Below, one piece after another: positions 1-7,172 of a stretch of 11,558 nucleotides of DNA (its first letter is position 1; every line of letters starts with the position of its first letter). The DNA is from Congregicoccus sp964517665 (GTDB taxonomy: Bacteria > Verrucomicrobiota > Verrucomicrobiia > Opitutales > Opitutaceae): positions 1-11,558 of the forward strand of contig CAZFCY010000158.1 of assembly GCA_964517665.1 (NCBI GenBank). The letters run 5' to 3'. Both the position numbers and the translations under genes were made by a program. The notes beneath the pieces were generated by a model. The model was not told where the DNA came from. It made no database searches and worked only from the letters and a program-made list of their open reading frames with translations.

Positions 1-654
1 CTGCAAGGCGGGGGCGACGGCCTTCACGTTGGCGTCGACTCCGGTCGCGAGCGCGTCGCGCAGGGTGACGAGCGTGTCGAGGAAACCGAGGACATCCTGG
101 CTCGTCTGCGGCGAGGCGTAGGGCGAGATCACGCTTCCCTCGGCGATCTGAAACTCGGTCGTGGAGGTGGAGCCGACAAAGGCGATCGAAGTGATCCTTC
201 CGTCCGCGTCGCGGGTGGCCTCGTACGGGCGAGCGGCGGCGCCGATGCCTCCGAAGAGCGGCTCGCCGCTGAAGTTGGCATTGGCGTTGACCAGCGCCTG
301 CTCGAGGAGCGAGTCGACCTCGATCGCGTAGGCCCTCATCGCATCCGGGCCGAGGATGTCGCTGCTGAGCGAGACGATCTCGTTCGCGCGGTCGGAGGCG
401 GAAAAAATATTCCGGACCTCGGCCGTGGCGGCGGTGATGATGTCGTTCGCGCGCTGCGCGTTGCGGTGAAACTGGTAGATGCGCGCGCGCTCGCCCTGGT
501 AGTCGATCACGCGCACGGCCGAGGCCGGATCGTCCGACGGGTCGGTGATGCGCTGGCCGGTGGCCGTCTGCTCCTGCAACGCGCTCATCCGGCTGGTGAG
601 CCGCTGGAGATGCGTGATGAGATTCTCGGGGAAGGTGTTGCTGGTGACGCGCAT
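1..654 (-). CDS. flgL: Flagellar hook-associated protein 3 FlgL (partial, C-terminus beyond window)
   Basis: FlgL forms the second layer of the hook-filament junction, between FlgK and the flagellin filament. The window shows 218 residues read from ATG at 654; the left edge cuts the gene in frame, so the C-terminal part is missing (the family is usually near 300 residues). The N-terminus is a typical flagellin-like helix: it opens MRVTSNTFPENLITHL and residues 30-47 carry the signature TATGQRITDPSDDPASAV, which matches the SGxRINxPSDDPA pattern of FlgL and flagellin N-termini. A flagellin is the main alternative, but the position 12 bases behind flgK and the MRVTxxTF opening favour FlgL. No Shine-Dalgarno sequence is visible ahead of the start, so translation may be coupled to flgK. 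It is the last visible gene of the flgF-to-flgL run. Confidence 0.93.
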   Translation of the reverse strand, partial: MRVTSNTFPENLITHLQRLTSRMSALQEQTATGQRITDPSDDPASAVRVIDYQGERARIYQFHRNAQRANDIITAATAEVRNIFSASDRANEIVSLSSDILGPDAMRAYAIEVDSLLEQALVNANANFSGEPLFGGIGAAARPYEATRDADGRITSIAFVGSTSTTEFQIAEGSVISPYASPQTSQDVLGFLDTLVTLRDALATGVDANVKAVAPALQ

Positions 655-666
655 GGCAGTGAGGAA

Positions 667-2091
667 TCAGCGGATCAGTCCGTTCACGACGACATCGAGC
701 ATCTCGTCCATCACCCGCATGACCTTCGCGGAGGCGTCGAACGCGCGCTGGTATTTGATCAGGTCGGTCATCTCCTCGTCGAGCGAGACGCCGGAGACGG
801 AATCGCGGCGCTCCTTGACGAGCCGTTGAAGCGTGGACTGGTCCTCGTAACGGCCCCGGGCGGAGGCGGTGGCGTTCGCGACGTCGGAGACGATGCCGCG
901 ATAGAAAAACGAGAACGAGCCGTCGATCAGGTCGCCGCCGCCGGTGGAAAACTCCTTGTTCGCGAGATCGCTGATGGCGAGCGCGACCTCGTTGGCGCCG
1001 GGATTCGCTGTATTCGTGGAACGGATACTGGAGACGCTGACGCTCGCGTCGAGCGCGATCGTCGCCGCGGTCGTGCCGGCGGCGGAGAAGAAATCGGTGC
1101 TGAGGCCGCCGGGATTGTAACTCGCGTTGAAGCTGGCGACGACCTGCCCCGCGAGGGCGTCGAGGTCCGCGCGCAGGCTCGCGAACGCGCCATCGCGGGC
1201 GACGAGGTGTCCGCGGATGCTGCCGGCGCGGAGGTCGAGCACGGCGGGCGGGTTGCCGCCGATGATGTTGGTCCCGTCGAAGACGAAGTCGGGCGGCTCG
1301 TGGCCCTTGTCGAGCAGGACGACCGGCGTGTTCGCCGCGTCGCGGGAAAGGATCCGGATCTGGCCGCCGCCGATCTCCTGGACGTCGATGTCGATGAGCT
1401 TCGCAAGATCCTCGAGCCTGGCCTGGCGCTGGTCGCGCAGGTCGAGCGCGGAGCCGGGATTGCCGACTTCGAAGCGGCCGATCTGCTCGTTGAGGCGCCC
1501 GATGGTTTCGAGAAGGTCGTTCACGCCGCGCACGTCGGTGGCGACCGAATCATCGAGATCCTGCCGCACGTCGACGAGCCGCGAGGAGACGGTCTGCATG
1601 CGCGTCACAAATGTCTGCGCCTTCTGCATCAACACCTGGCGCTCGGCATCGGAGCGCGGGTTGGCGGAGAGGCTGCTGAAGGCGTTGACGAGATCATTGA
1701 GCGCCTCGCCGATGCCGTTGGTCGAGCCGGTGGTGGTCGCGCCCTCGATGAACTGCGCGTCGTTCCGGCGATCGATCTGCTGGCCGAGCGCGAGTTCGGC
1801 CTTCTGGTAGGCCTCGGCCTCGGCTTCGAGCGCGCCGGCGTAGGAAGTCTCGCGGATGACCTGCCGGTCGAGCAGGGCATCGCGGACATTCCGCAGCGAG
1901 AGCGCCTCCACGCCGAGGCTCTGCGGCCCGAGGGGGGTGTCGACCACGCCACGATCCCCGAGCTGCACGCGCTGGCGGGCATAGGCCGGGTTGTTCACGT
2001 TGGCCATGTTGCGGCCGGCCGTGTAGATGCCCTGGCTTTGGGCGTTCAGGGCCTGCGCGGTGCGCTGCAATTCTCCGAATAGACCTGCCAT
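667..2091 (-). CDS. flgK: Flagellar hook-associated protein 1 FlgK
   Basis: FlgK is the first junction protein at the distal end of the hook; it is exported by the flagellar type III system and needs the chaperone FlgN. The 474-residue product shows both family ends. The N-terminal rod/hook helix opens MAGLFGELQRTAQALNAQSQ and contains the motif NMANVNNPAYARQRV (residues 28-42). The C-terminus (about 433-474) contains GVSLDEEMTDLIKYQRAF followed by the terminal helix ending VVNGLIR. The middle region is short, so the protein is smaller than the roughly 550 residues of the enterobacterial version. The start at 2091 lies 12 bases after the flgN stop and gives the family N-terminus exactly; there is no Shine-Dalgarno sequence. 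The gene lies between flgN (its chaperone) and flgL (its neighbour in the junction). Confidence 0.97.
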   Translation of the reverse strand: MAGLFGELQRTAQALNAQSQGIYTAGRNMANVNNPAYARQRVQLGDRGVVDTPLGPQSLGVEALSLRNVRDALLDRQVIRETSYAGALEAEAEAYQKAELALGQQIDRRNDAQFIEGATTTGSTNGIGEALNDLVNAFSSLSANPRSDAERQVLMQKAQTFVTRMQTVSSRLVDVRQDLDDSVATDVRGVNDLLETIGRLNEQIGRFEVGNPGSALDLRDQRQARLEDLAKLIDIDVQEIGGGQIRILSRDAANTPVVLLDKGHEPPDFVFDGTNIIGGNPPAVLDLRAGSIRGHLVARDGAFASLRADLDALAGQVVASFNASYNPGGLSTDFFSAAGTTAATIALDASVSVSSIRSTNTANPGANEVALAISDLANKEFSTGGGDLIDGSFSFFYRGIVSDVANATASARGRYEDQSTLQRLVKERRDSVSGVSLDEEMTDLIKYQRAFDASAKVMRVMDEMLDVVVNGLIR

Positions 2092-2103
2092 GATCGGGAT
2101 CGG

Positions 2104-2628
2104 TCAGCCGACGGCCTGATAGCGGGTGGGGACGACCGCGCGACGGCCGCGCGCGACCTTGCCGCTGCGTTCGTAGGTGCGGGTGAAGTTTTCCGGCTGC
2201 AGCATCCGGAGGGTTTCCTCCGTCAACTCCATCGCCCGCGAGAGCAGGAGGTGGTTCTGCCGCGCCTTCTGGCGAATCCGGCGCACCATGTGATTGATGT
2301 CCGTGATCAGCGCCTCGGCGAGCGGCTGGGCCACGTCCGGGAAATGCGGGATGAGATCGCGCATGCGACCCGGACGCGCGGCCTTCAGGCGCTCGCCGAG
2401 CCCGCGGACCATGGCCTCGCGGCTGGCGCGCAGGGCCGCCACGGCGCCGGTCTGCGCCTCGATCTCCTCGTTGAGGGAAAGCACGTCGTCGTTGCGGCGC
2501 GCCATGATGCGGTCCTGCTGGTTGCTCAAGAGATTGAACAGGCCGCCGTACTCCTGCAGCTCGGCGCGGAGCGTGTCCACCAGCGGCTGCCACTGGTCGT
2601 CAGTCAGAAATGTTGTTTGTGGTGTCAT
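2104..2628 (-). CDS. flgN: FlgN-family export chaperone for FlgK and FlgL
   Basis: FlgN proteins are small, mostly helical cytoplasmic chaperones that bind the C-terminal helices of FlgK and FlgL and bring them to the export gate. The 174-residue product has no signal peptide or membrane segment. Residues 12-140 look almost entirely helical, with long charged stretches such as RRNDDVLSLNEEIEAQ and MVRRIRQKARQNHLLLSRAM. The tail after residue 150 is basic (ERSGKVARGRRAV). The start at 2628 lies inside flgJ, giving a 29-base overlap; the next methionine is residue 43, so a later start would remove the first helix. The call rests on size, helical character and a position just ahead of flgK and flgL. 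Sequence similarity in this family is weak, so the family is likely but not proven. Confidence 0.8.
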   Translation of the reverse strand: MTPQTTFLTDDQWQPLVDTLRAELQEYGGLFNLLSNQQDRIMARRNDDVLSLNEEIEAQTGAVAALRASREAMVRGLGERLKAARPGRMRDLIPHFPDVAQPLAEALITDINHMVRRIRQKARQNHLLLSRAMELTEETLRMLQPENFTRTYERSGKVARGRRAVVPTRYQAVG

Positions 2629-2938
2629 TGTCGTTGGTGGAGGCGCGCGCGACCTGCGCCTGCAACAGGCTGGAGAACCCGAACACGCCGCCCTGGCTGA
2701 GGCTGGAGGCGAGCGATTGGGTGATCATGTATCCATAGACTGGATTCGAAGAACCGAAGGAGCCCGCCCCCCCGGTGAGAGGCTCGAGCGCCTCGCTCAG
2801 GTACTGCCCGAGGAGGATGGCCTCGAACTCGCGGGTGACGGCCTGAAGCTTTTCCGCCTCCGGCGCCCCGCCCTGCGTCATGCGATCGCGCCAGGCGGCG
2901 GGATCGGCGGCATTGAAACCGAGCAGTGATGCGTCCAT
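2600..2938 (-). CDS. flgJ: FlgJ-like rod-binding protein, single domain without muramidase
   Basis: This 112-residue protein corresponds to the N-terminal rod-binding domain of FlgJ, which acts as a cap or scaffold for rod assembly in the periplasm. Family features are visible: KLQAVTREFEAILLGQYL (residues 30-47) matches the A..FEa.fL..mL pattern, and YGYMITQSLASSLSQGGVFG (68-87) matches the conserved Y..M.d..la..ia..GG.G. segment. The protein ends in a polar tail rich in Asn, Asp and Thr. There is no peptidoglycan hydrolase domain, unlike the enterobacterial two-domain FlgJ of about 310 residues; single-domain forms are known in several other groups. The start is 18 bases after the flgI stop with no Shine-Dalgarno sequence, and the 3' end overlaps flgN by 29 bases. 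Confidence 0.9.
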   Translation of the reverse strand: MDASLLGFNAADPAAWRDRMTQGGAPEAEKLQAVTREFEAILLGQYLSEALEPLTGGAGSFGSSNPVYGYMITQSLASSLSQGGVFGFSSLLQAQVARASTNDNDTTNNISD

Positions 2939-2956
2939 GCGCGAAATCGTCGGGGG

Positions 2957-4057
2957 TTAGTTGATGATCAGCTCGGCCTGGAGCGCGCCGGCGCGTTTCA
3001 TGGATTGGAAGATGGACATCATCTCGCGAGTGGAGACGCCCATGGCGTTCAACGCCGCCGTGACCTGCTCGATGCTCGGAAAATCCTCGATGATCCGGAA
3101 GCCGCCCTGCATCTCCGCCACGTCGGTGCTCGTGCTCGGCGTCACCACGGTTTCCCCCGGCGAGAACGCGCCCGGCTGGCTGGTGTCGAGCGAGGAGGAG
3201 ATGGTGATGGTCAACGAGCCGTGGCTCACGGCCACCGTCGAGATGCGCACGCTCGCGGTCGCGACAATCGTGCCCGTGCGCTCGTTGATGATGATGCGCG
3301 CGGGCGTGTCGGGCACGACGTCGAGACTCCCGAGCGCCGCGATGAAATCGACCTGGCGCTCGCGAAACACTTCCGGCAGCCTCACGCGGACAGCCGCCGA
3401 ATCCGCCGCGAGGGCGGAGTCGGGATAGACGGTGTTGATCACCTCCGCCATGCGCGCGGCCGAGGTGAAGTCCGGGTTGAGCAACAACAGGCGCATCTCG
3501 CCGTCGCTGACCAGTTGCATCGGGACCTCGCGCTCGATGATCGCGCCGCTGGAGATCACGCCGACCGTGGGATGGTTCTTCTGCACCGTCGCGCCACCCG
3601 GGCCGCCCGCGCCGCCGAGGAAACCCCCGACCGCGATCGGACCCTGCGCGACCGCGTAAACCTGATCGTTCGCGCCGACGAGCGGCGTCTGCAAAAGCAC
3701 TCCGCCCTGGAGCGACTTCGCGTCCGAGAGCGAGGAGACCGTGACGTCGATCCGCTGCCCGGGCTTGAGGAAAGGCGGGATGTCCGCCGTGATCATGACC
3801 GCGGCGACGTTCTTCGATCTCACGAGCGACGGCGCCACATTGACGCCGAAGCGCTGCAACGCGTTCGCGATGCTCTGCACCGTGTAATACGACGTGTTGC
3901 TGTCGCCATCGCCGGAAAGTCCCGTGACGAGGCCGTAGCCGACGAGCTGATTGTCGCGCCCGCCCTCGACGAGGACGAGATCCTTGATCCGCGCTCCGAA
4001 CGAGGAGGCGGCGAAGGCGGCGGCGAGCAGGGAGAAAATGAGGGCGCGTCCTTGCAT
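2957..4057 (-). CDS. flgI: Flagellar P-ring protein FlgI
   Basis: FlgI forms the P-ring, the bushing around the rod in the peptidoglycan layer. The 366-residue product begins with a cleavable signal peptide (residues 1-22, hydrophobic core LIFSLLAAAFAAS, likely cut after SFGA). The mature protein then starts RIKDLVLVEGGRDNQLVGYG, which is the family hallmark, and continues with GLVTGLSGDGDS. Length matches the usual 345-370. Later segments such as VRSKNVAAVMITADIPPF and the C-terminal stretch with ALNAMGVSTREMMSIFQSMK are also typical. The start lies 12 bases after the flgH stop, with no Shine-Dalgarno sequence. The gene follows flgA (P-ring chaperone) and flgH (L-ring), a standard grouping. 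Confidence 0.98.
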   Translation of the reverse strand: MQGRALIFSLLAAAFAASSFGARIKDLVLVEGGRDNQLVGYGLVTGLSGDGDSNTSYYTVQSIANALQRFGVNVAPSLVRSKNVAAVMITADIPPFLKPGQRIDVTVSSLSDAKSLQGGVLLQTPLVGANDQVYAVAQGPIAVGGFLGGAGGPGGATVQKNHPTVGVISSGAIIEREVPMQLVSDGEMRLLLLNPDFTSAARMAEVINTVYPDSALAADSAAVRVRLPEVFRERQVDFIAALGSLDVVPDTPARIIINERTGTIVATASVRISTVAVSHGSLTITISSSLDTSQPGAFSPGETVVTPSTSTDVAEMQGGFRIIEDFPSIEQVTAALNAMGVSTREMMSIFQSMKRAGALQAELIIN

Positions 4058-4069
4058 GGCGGGGTGGCG

Positions 4070-4711
4070 CTAGAAGGGATTCAAGGTGTCGAACACCCGG
4101 GTGATCCATCCCTTGCGCTGCGCCGACGAGATCGTGCCCTGGGAGAGAAACTCCACGCGCGCGTCCGCGATGCTGGAGGAGAGCACGGTGTTGCCCGTCT
4201 GGATGTCGGCCGGGCGGACGATGCCGCGCAGAATGGCGTACTGTTTCTCCCCCGAGTAGGCGACGTAGCGCGAGCCCTCGATCACGAGGTTGCCGTTGGG
4301 CAGCACGTCGATGACCGTGACGGCCGCGCGCGCCGTGATCGACTGGCGGTTGGTGATGGCTCCGCCGCCGGAAAAATCGTTCGAGCCGCCCATGCTCATG
4401 GATGGAAGCGCGCCGTTGTGCGTGCCGAGCCTGCTCGCGGAAGGATCGAAGAAAAACGAACTGACGGACGAATCGATCGAGGCGCTCTTGTCCGTCGTCG
4501 TCCGCTGCGAGGCCTGCACGCTCGCCGTCTCCTGCACGATCACGGTGAGGATGTCGCCGGCCTGCCGCGCGCGGCGATCGCCGAACATCGCCGCCGCCTC
4601 GGTGCGGCGCGACGTCCAGAGCGACGACGACGGCGCGGCCGAAACGACGGCGCACGACACGAGGAGCGCGCAGAAAACGAAATTAGAAGCGGACGCGAAC
4701 ACGGTTTTCAT
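4070..4711 (-). CDS. flgH: Flagellar L-ring protein FlgH
   Basis: FlgH forms the L-ring in the outer membrane and is usually a lipoprotein. The 213-residue product has a hydrophobic leader (about residues 4-26). L17-V18-S19-C20 fits a loose lipobox, but the leader goes on with AVVSAAP, so signal peptidase I cleavage near residue 26 is also possible. The mature part shows SLW (30-32), then MFGDRRARQAGDILTVIVQE (42-61), the conserved FlgH core, and ends GWITRVFDTLNPF like other FlgH proteins. The start at 4711 is supported by GAGG at 4718-4721 with a 6-base spacer. Its 5' end overlaps the flgA 3' end by 29 bases. The L-ring implies an outer membrane. Confidence 0.97.
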   Translation of the reverse strand: MKTVFASASNFVFCALLVSCAVVSAAPSSSLWTSRRTEAAAMFGDRRARQAGDILTVIVQETASVQASQRTTTDKSASIDSSVSSFFFDPSASRLGTHNGALPSMSMGGSNDFSGGGAITNRQSITARAAVTVIDVLPNGNLVIEGSRYVAYSGEKQYAILRGIVRPADIQTGNTVLSSSIADARVEFLSQGTISSAQRKGWITRVFDTLNPF

Positions 4712-5510
4712 CGATGACCTCGGCGGAGAATTCCCGCCGGGATTCCAGGTTTCGGATGGTGACGACCTCGCCCATGCTGCCGCTGCGCGTGGCCTGGCCT
4801 TTCATGGAGACGGACAACATGCCGCCCTTCGCGACGACATCGACCAGCTCGCCCTTGCGCACGAGCGCGCGCGGCGTGATGTCGGACCAGGAGAGCGCGC
4901 GTTCCGGCGCCACGGCGCGGGAAAATTCGTAACGGCCGAGCAGCTCCGGATCGGCCACGACCGCCTTGGGCTCGCGCACGAGGTCGGCCTCGCGCACGGT
5001 GAGGTCGCCGGCGAACAGCGGCTCGCCCGCATTCAGCCGGCGGGCCGGCATCCACACTTCGGCCAGCACCTGCACGCGAAACGTGACCGCAAAATCGCCG
5101 AGATGCCTGCCCTTGTCCTTGAGCCGAAAACGGATCAACGCGCTGCTCGAATTCAACCGCGAGGGATGCGTGAGCAGGACGACCTCCGGAAGCGTGGCGC
5201 TGCGCGCGAGCCGCGGAACCTGCGAGACCGGGATGAGGCGAAGCGCGCCCAAAGGCTGGAGACGCTCGCTGAGCTGGCGCTCGATCTCGGCGATGAGGTC
5301 GAGTTCGTCCACACCCGGCTCGACGAGCGGCCGCCGCGCATCCTCCGTTCCGGCCTCCTCCAGCGGCGGGCGGGTCATCGCCTGCTTGACGGCAGGATCC
5401 AGCATCCCGGCATCCACCGGCTCGAGCACGTCCGCAAGCGACGCGACTCCCGGCGGGCTGAGGTGAAGAAAGCTCCAGAGGACCATGATGATGCTTCCCT
5501 GCCGGATCAT
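4683..5510 (-). CDS. flgA: Flagellar basal-body P-ring formation protein FlgA
   Basis: FlgA is a periplasmic chaperone that assists assembly of FlgI into the P-ring. The 275-residue product has a short N-terminal signal-like segment (SIIMVLWSFL, residues 6-15; possible cleavage near residue 24). A poorly conserved region follows (about 25-150), then a SAF-like domain starting near residue 152 (MPARRLNAGEPLFAGDL, 154-170). The C-terminal beta domain (216-275) contains GQATRSGSMGEVVTIRNLES (238-257), a clear FlgA motif. The protein is longer than the roughly 220 residues of E. coli FlgA because of the region before the SAF domain. The start at 5510 is 3 bases after the flgG stop; methionine 9 is a possible later start. 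The position between flgG and flgH-flgI fits the role. Confidence 0.95.
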   Translation of the reverse strand: MIRQGSIIMVLWSFLHLSPPGVASLADVLEPVDAGMLDPAVKQAMTRPPLEEAGTEDARRPLVEPGVDELDLIAEIERQLSERLQPLGALRLIPVSQVPRLARSATLPEVVLLTHPSRLNSSSALIRFRLKDKGRHLGDFAVTFRVQVLAEVWMPARRLNAGEPLFAGDLTVREADLVREPKAVVADPELLGRYEFSRAVAPERALSWSDITPRALVRKGELVDVVAKGGMLSVSMKGQATRSGSMGEVVTIRNLESRREFSAEVIDENRVRVRF

Positions 5511-5513
5511 TGT

Positions 5514-6296
5514 TTATCGTTTCAACTGGCTGACGCGCTCGAGCATCTGGTCCGAAGTCTGGATCGACTTGGAGTTAATCTCGTAGGCGCGCTGGGCGAG
5601 GATCATGCCGACCATCTCCTCGACCACGTTCACGTTCGATGTCTCGAGGAACCCCTGGCGCAGCGTGCCGAATCCGGTCTCGCCGGGATTGCCGATCTCG
5701 GGGACGCCGCTGCCGCCGGTTTCAATATAGAGATTGCCGCCGATGCTTTGCAGGCCCGAGTCGTTCTGGAAACGCGCGAGCTGGAGGCGGAAGGTCTGCG
5801 CGCCGTTCGGCGTCGTCAGCGAGACGTCGCCGGAGCTGGAGATGCTGATCGCGGTCGTGCCGGTCGGGACGGCCTGGAATCCGCTCAGGACGGGATAGCC
5901 ATCGTTCGTCATGACGCGCCCGTCCGAGCCGACCTTGAAAGAGCCGTCGCGCGTGAACGCGCTCGTGCCATCCGGCCGCTCGACTTCGAAAAAGCCGCCG
6001 CCTTCGATCGCGAGGTCGAGATCCTCGCCCGTCTGCGTGAGCTGGCCCTGAGTGAAGACCTTCGAAGTGGAAACGACCTGGCTGCCGTTGCCGAGTTCGA
6101 CGGACGTGGGCCGGAGGTTTCCCGCGCCGGTTTCCGCGCCGGCATTGCTCGTGGCCTGATAAAAGAGATCCTGAAACTCGGTCTTGCTCTTCTTGAAGCC
6201 GGCCGTGTTCACGTTCGCGATGTTGTTCGAGATCGTGTTCAGGTTGATCTGCTGGGCTTCCATGCCCGAGGCGGCGGCGTAGAGTGCGAGGTTCAT
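5514..6296 (-). CDS. flgG: Flagellar distal rod protein FlgG
   Basis: FlgG builds the distal rod that crosses the peptidoglycan and outer membrane and connects to the hook. The 260-residue product has the length typical of the family. The N-terminus MNLALYAAASGMEAQQINLN and the motif NNIANVNTAGFKKS (residues 24-37) are characteristic of rod/hook proteins. The segment TSNVN (219-223) followed by VVEEMVGMILAQRAYEINSK is the conserved FlgG C-terminus. The FlgE and FlgF alternatives are unlikely given length and the TSNVN...RAYEINSK signature. The gene lies 37 bases after flgF, with no Shine-Dalgarno sequence and no recognisable promoter in the gap, so it is probably cotranscribed with flgF. Confidence 0.98.
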   Translation of the reverse strand: MNLALYAAASGMEAQQINLNTISNNIANVNTAGFKKSKTEFQDLFYQATSNAGAETGAGNLRPTSVELGNGSQVVSTSKVFTQGQLTQTGEDLDLAIEGGGFFEVERPDGTSAFTRDGSFKVGSDGRVMTNDGYPVLSGFQAVPTGTTAISISSSGDVSLTTPNGAQTFRLQLARFQNDSGLQSIGGNLYIETGGSGVPEIGNPGETGFGTLRQGFLETSNVNVVEEMVGMILAQRAYEINSKSIQTSDQMLERVSQLKR

Positions 6297-6333
6297 TTCT
6301 GTGGGACGGGGTTGGCGGCGCGGCGCGACGCGA

Positions 6334-7089
6334 TCAATTGGAGGCGCTGCCGAGGACCTGCACGGCGCGCTCGGTCAGGCTGTCGAAGTTTTGGATCACC
6401 TTCTGGTTCGCCTGCAGCGCGTTGCTGACGAGGATGAGATTCGTCATCTCGCGGATCCCGGAGACGTTGCCCATCTCGAGGAAGCCCTGGCGCACGCGGG
6501 ATTCCTCCGCGAGAACCGGCTCCTGGGGCCTGCCGGGATCGACCATGAAACCGCCGTTGGTGGGCTGGAGCGCTTCCTGTGCTTGAAAAGTGAATACAGA
6601 AAGCAGGCCGATGTCCTGGTCGCCCTGGCGGAGCCGCCCCTCGGGATCGATGGTCAGCGGGCCGCCGTCGATCAAAAGCTGGATCGGGCCGGCGTCGCTC
6701 GTGACCTCGTAGCCCTGCTTGCTCATCAGGCGCCCGTCACCCGAGACGCGAAACTGTCCATCGCGCGTATAAACAAATCCGCCATCGGGACGCTGCAGGC
6801 GGAAAAATCCCTCGCCCTCGATCGCAAACTCGTGCGGATCCCCGGAGTGCCGCATCTCGCCCGGCGCGAAGCTCACGACCGCATGCGCTTCCGGCGCCAT
6901 GCGCGACTGCGCGAGCGGAGCGCTGCCCAGCGTGCCCGAAGCGAGCGACCCGGCGAGGACGCCCTCGAAGCTCACATTCGTCCCCTTGAAGCCCGGGGTG
7001 GACGAGGACGCGATGTTCCGGGCGATGGCGTCGTTCCACGCCTGTAAGCCGTCTGCGGCGGCTGCGCTCTGGTAAACTCCCTGGATCAT
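6334..7089 (-). CDS. flgF: Flagellar proximal rod protein FlgF
   Basis: FlgF is one of the rod proteins of the basal body. Read from ATG at 7089 the product has 251 residues, the expected size. It opens MIQGVYQSAAAADGLQAW, continues with RNIASSSTPGFKGTNVSF (24-41) and ends with a helix containing NVSGIREMTNLILVSNALQA, matching the FlgF/FlgG fold. An in-frame ATG at 7113 would add eight residues (MRCFACGT); it has AAGGA at 7123-7127 with a 9-base spacer. I prefer 7089 because rod proteins normally begin at M-x-x-G-[LV]-Y, but 7113 cannot be excluded. A sigma-54-like site overlaps the 7113 start. This is the first gene of the flgF-to-flgL run, behind the largest gap in the window. Confidence 0.95.
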   Translation of the reverse strand: MIQGVYQSAAAADGLQAWNDAIARNIASSSTPGFKGTNVSFEGVLAGSLASGTLGSAPLAQSRMAPEAHAVVSFAPGEMRHSGDPHEFAIEGEGFFRLQRPDGGFVYTRDGQFRVSGDGRLMSKQGYEVTSDAGPIQLLIDGGPLTIDPEGRLRQGDQDIGLLSVFTFQAQEALQPTNGGFMVDPGRPQEPVLAEESRVRQGFLEMGNVSGIREMTNLILVSNALQANQKVIQNFDSLTERAVQVLGSASN

Positions 7090-7103
7090 CGTGCCGCAAG
7101 CAA

Positions 7104-7119
7104 AGCAACGCATATGCCA
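7104..7119 (-). promoter_or_regulatory. Sigma-54-like -24/-12 promoter match upstream of flgF
   Basis: The minus strand reads TGGCATATGCGTTGCT, compared with the consensus TGGCAC-N5-TTGCW. The near-invariant GG and GC are both present and separated by exactly ten bases; one of six bases differs in the -24 block and none in the -12 block. The transcript start would fall near 7093, only about four bases before the preferred flgF start at 7089 and downstream of the alternative ATG at 7113. Such a short leader is unusual, so the match may be chance. Sigma-54 control of middle flagellar genes is known in other bacteria. Confidence 0.35.
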
Positions 7120-7156
7120 TGATCCTTAAGGCGTTGCAAACCAACGACATTAAACT

Positions 7157-7172
7157 TGAAAACCCCGTGCCC
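7157..7172 (-). promoter_or_regulatory. Second, weaker sigma-54-like match upstream of flgF
   Basis: The minus strand reads GGGCACGGGGTTTTCA, with the spacing of the TGGCAC-N5-TTGCW consensus. Five of six bases match in the -24 block and four of five in the -12 block, but the normally invariant G of the -12 GC is T. It would give a transcript start near 7146 and a leader of about 30-55 bases, a more usual length than the other match gives. It touches the palindrome at 7172-7186. Confidence 0.2.

Noticed and set aside
466..2082. Plus-strand open frame of 538 codons opposite flgK
   Set aside because: It is antisense to a well-identified gene, its product is repetitive in Arg, Glu, Ala, Gly and Asp with no recognisable domain, and such frames are expected in GC-rich DNA.
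2625..4655. Minus-strand open frame of 676 codons across flgJ, flgI and flgH
   Set aside because: It is a frame-shifted shadow of three recognised genes; the product is arginine-rich with no family features.
5514..5520. Minus-strand ACGATAA near the flgG stop, considered as a sigma-28 -10 element for flgA
   Set aside because: It lies at the end of flgG coding sequence, and no TAAA-like -35 element is found at the right distance.
3005..6428. Long plus-strand open frames opposite flgI, flgH, flgA and flgG
   Set aside because: They are shadows of recognised minus-strand genes, with arginine-rich composition, no domains and no starts supported by a ribosome-binding site.
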